From Mangrovimonas sp. YM274 (GTDB taxonomy: Bacteria; Bacteroidota; Bacteroidia; Flavobacteriales; Flavobacteriaceae), in NCBI RefSeq assembly GCF_030908385.1, contig NZ_CP133091.1:1784128-1848127 (forward strand): 64,000 nucleotides of DNA, written 5' to 3'. This document shows positions 63,858-64,000 of this stretch, one piece after another. The notes under the pieces are model-generated. The model did no database searches. It was not told the DNA's origin and saw only the letters and a program-made list of their open reading frames with translations. Within the stretch, counting starts at the first letter, position 1. The number at the start of each line of letters is the position of its first letter. The translations under genes were made by a program, and so were the position numbers.

Positions 63858-64000
63858 TTAAGCTAAAAAGCTTAATAGAATACCTGCTGCAATGGCCGAT
63901 CCTATAACACCAGCAACATTTGGTGCCATAGCGTGCATGAGCAAATAGTTGGTAGGGTCTGCCTTCAGACCTTCAGCGTGTACAACCCGTGCACTATCTG
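63858..64000 (-). CDS. oadB: oxaloacetate/methylmalonyl-CoA decarboxylase beta subunit, C-terminal end (partial)
   Basis: The last 46 codons and the stop are in the window. They read [20 protein letters not shown] and [11 protein letters not shown], which match the end of the sodium-pumping decarboxylase beta subunit (OadB/MmdB/GcdB family). In these complexes the beta subunit couples decarboxylation of the carboxybiotin to sodium export. Together with MutAB and the CoA-transferase, a methylmalonyl-CoA decarboxylase is the more natural reading, but OadB cannot be excluded. The gene starts outside the window. Confidence 0.85.
   Translation of the reverse strand, partial: DSARVVHAEGLKADPTNYLLMHAMAPNVAGVIGSAIAAGILLSFLA

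Noticed and set aside
1-64000. CRISPR arrays, tRNA, rRNA and insertion sequences
   Set aside because: I looked for regularly spaced repeats, tRNA-like cloverleaf ends and transposase motifs on both strands and saw none that hold up. The only recombinase is the integrase at 1700-2839.

Overview
The window reads as part of a chromosome from a low-GC Bacteroidota, most likely family Flavobacteriaceae; I do not assign a genus. The support is a Por/T9SS-type C-terminal sorting domain, many short lipoprotein signals ending in SC or GC, an S46 dipeptidyl-peptidase, two good flavobacterial -7 boxes (TAnnTTTG) and the gene families present.

Layout. (1) 2-841 is the 3' part of mnmE. (2) 826-29978 is an integrated element of about 29 kb. 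It is bounded by a 41-bp direct repeat with one mismatch that contains the last codons of mnmE, so insertion keeps the FCIGK tail intact. Its core (1105-6447) holds an HTH protein, a tyrosine integrase, unknown genes, an HTH, an RHH protein and a DUF3987-type protein. Then come two copies of a block with a perfect 15-bp inverted repeat and TGTAATACA-type iterons, on either side of a secreted trypsin-like protease. The rest is cargo: a lipoprotein gene with a dnaX-type slippery site; a seven-gene type I restriction-modification operon (hsdM, hsdS, WYL, OLD-family nuclease, PD-(D/E)XK protein, DUF262/HNH protein, hsdR); a small minus-strand cluster with a HEPN-like motif; AbiH with a membrane partner; two cell-wall-related lipoproteins (SH3b and VanY-type); and a PARIS-like AAA ATPase plus DUF4435 fusion whose stop codon lies inside an integron attC-like site. 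A fossil right end at 25364-25442 suggests the last 4.5 kb arrived separately. (3) 30199-64000 is ordinary chromosome.

The chromosomal part carries a T9SS-sorted cupredoxin-like protein, a tripartite RND efflux operon with a Vat-type acetyltransferase beside it, a CPBP protease, a GH13 lipoprotein, a frameshifted amidohydrolase, an APC permease, PEP carboxylase, a pirin-GNAT fusion, a TMEM175-type channel, a TlpA-like lipoprotein and an S46 peptidase. It ends in a propionate/methylmalonyl-CoA region: meaB on the plus strand, then mutB, mutA, a CoA-transferase and the end of an oadB-type decarboxylase beta subunit on the minus strand.

How the parts work together. The element is best described as an integrative defence island. 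It has recombination and replication-like genes but no relaxase or type IV secretion gene that I can recognise. Several independent anti-phage modules are stacked in it, and repeated terminator and att-like sequences at module edges point to stepwise accretion. The most unusual unit is the hsd operon, in which two further putative nucleases, a DUF262/HNH enzyme and a stand-alone WYL domain sit between hsdS and hsdR with gaps or overlaps of at most a few tens of bases.
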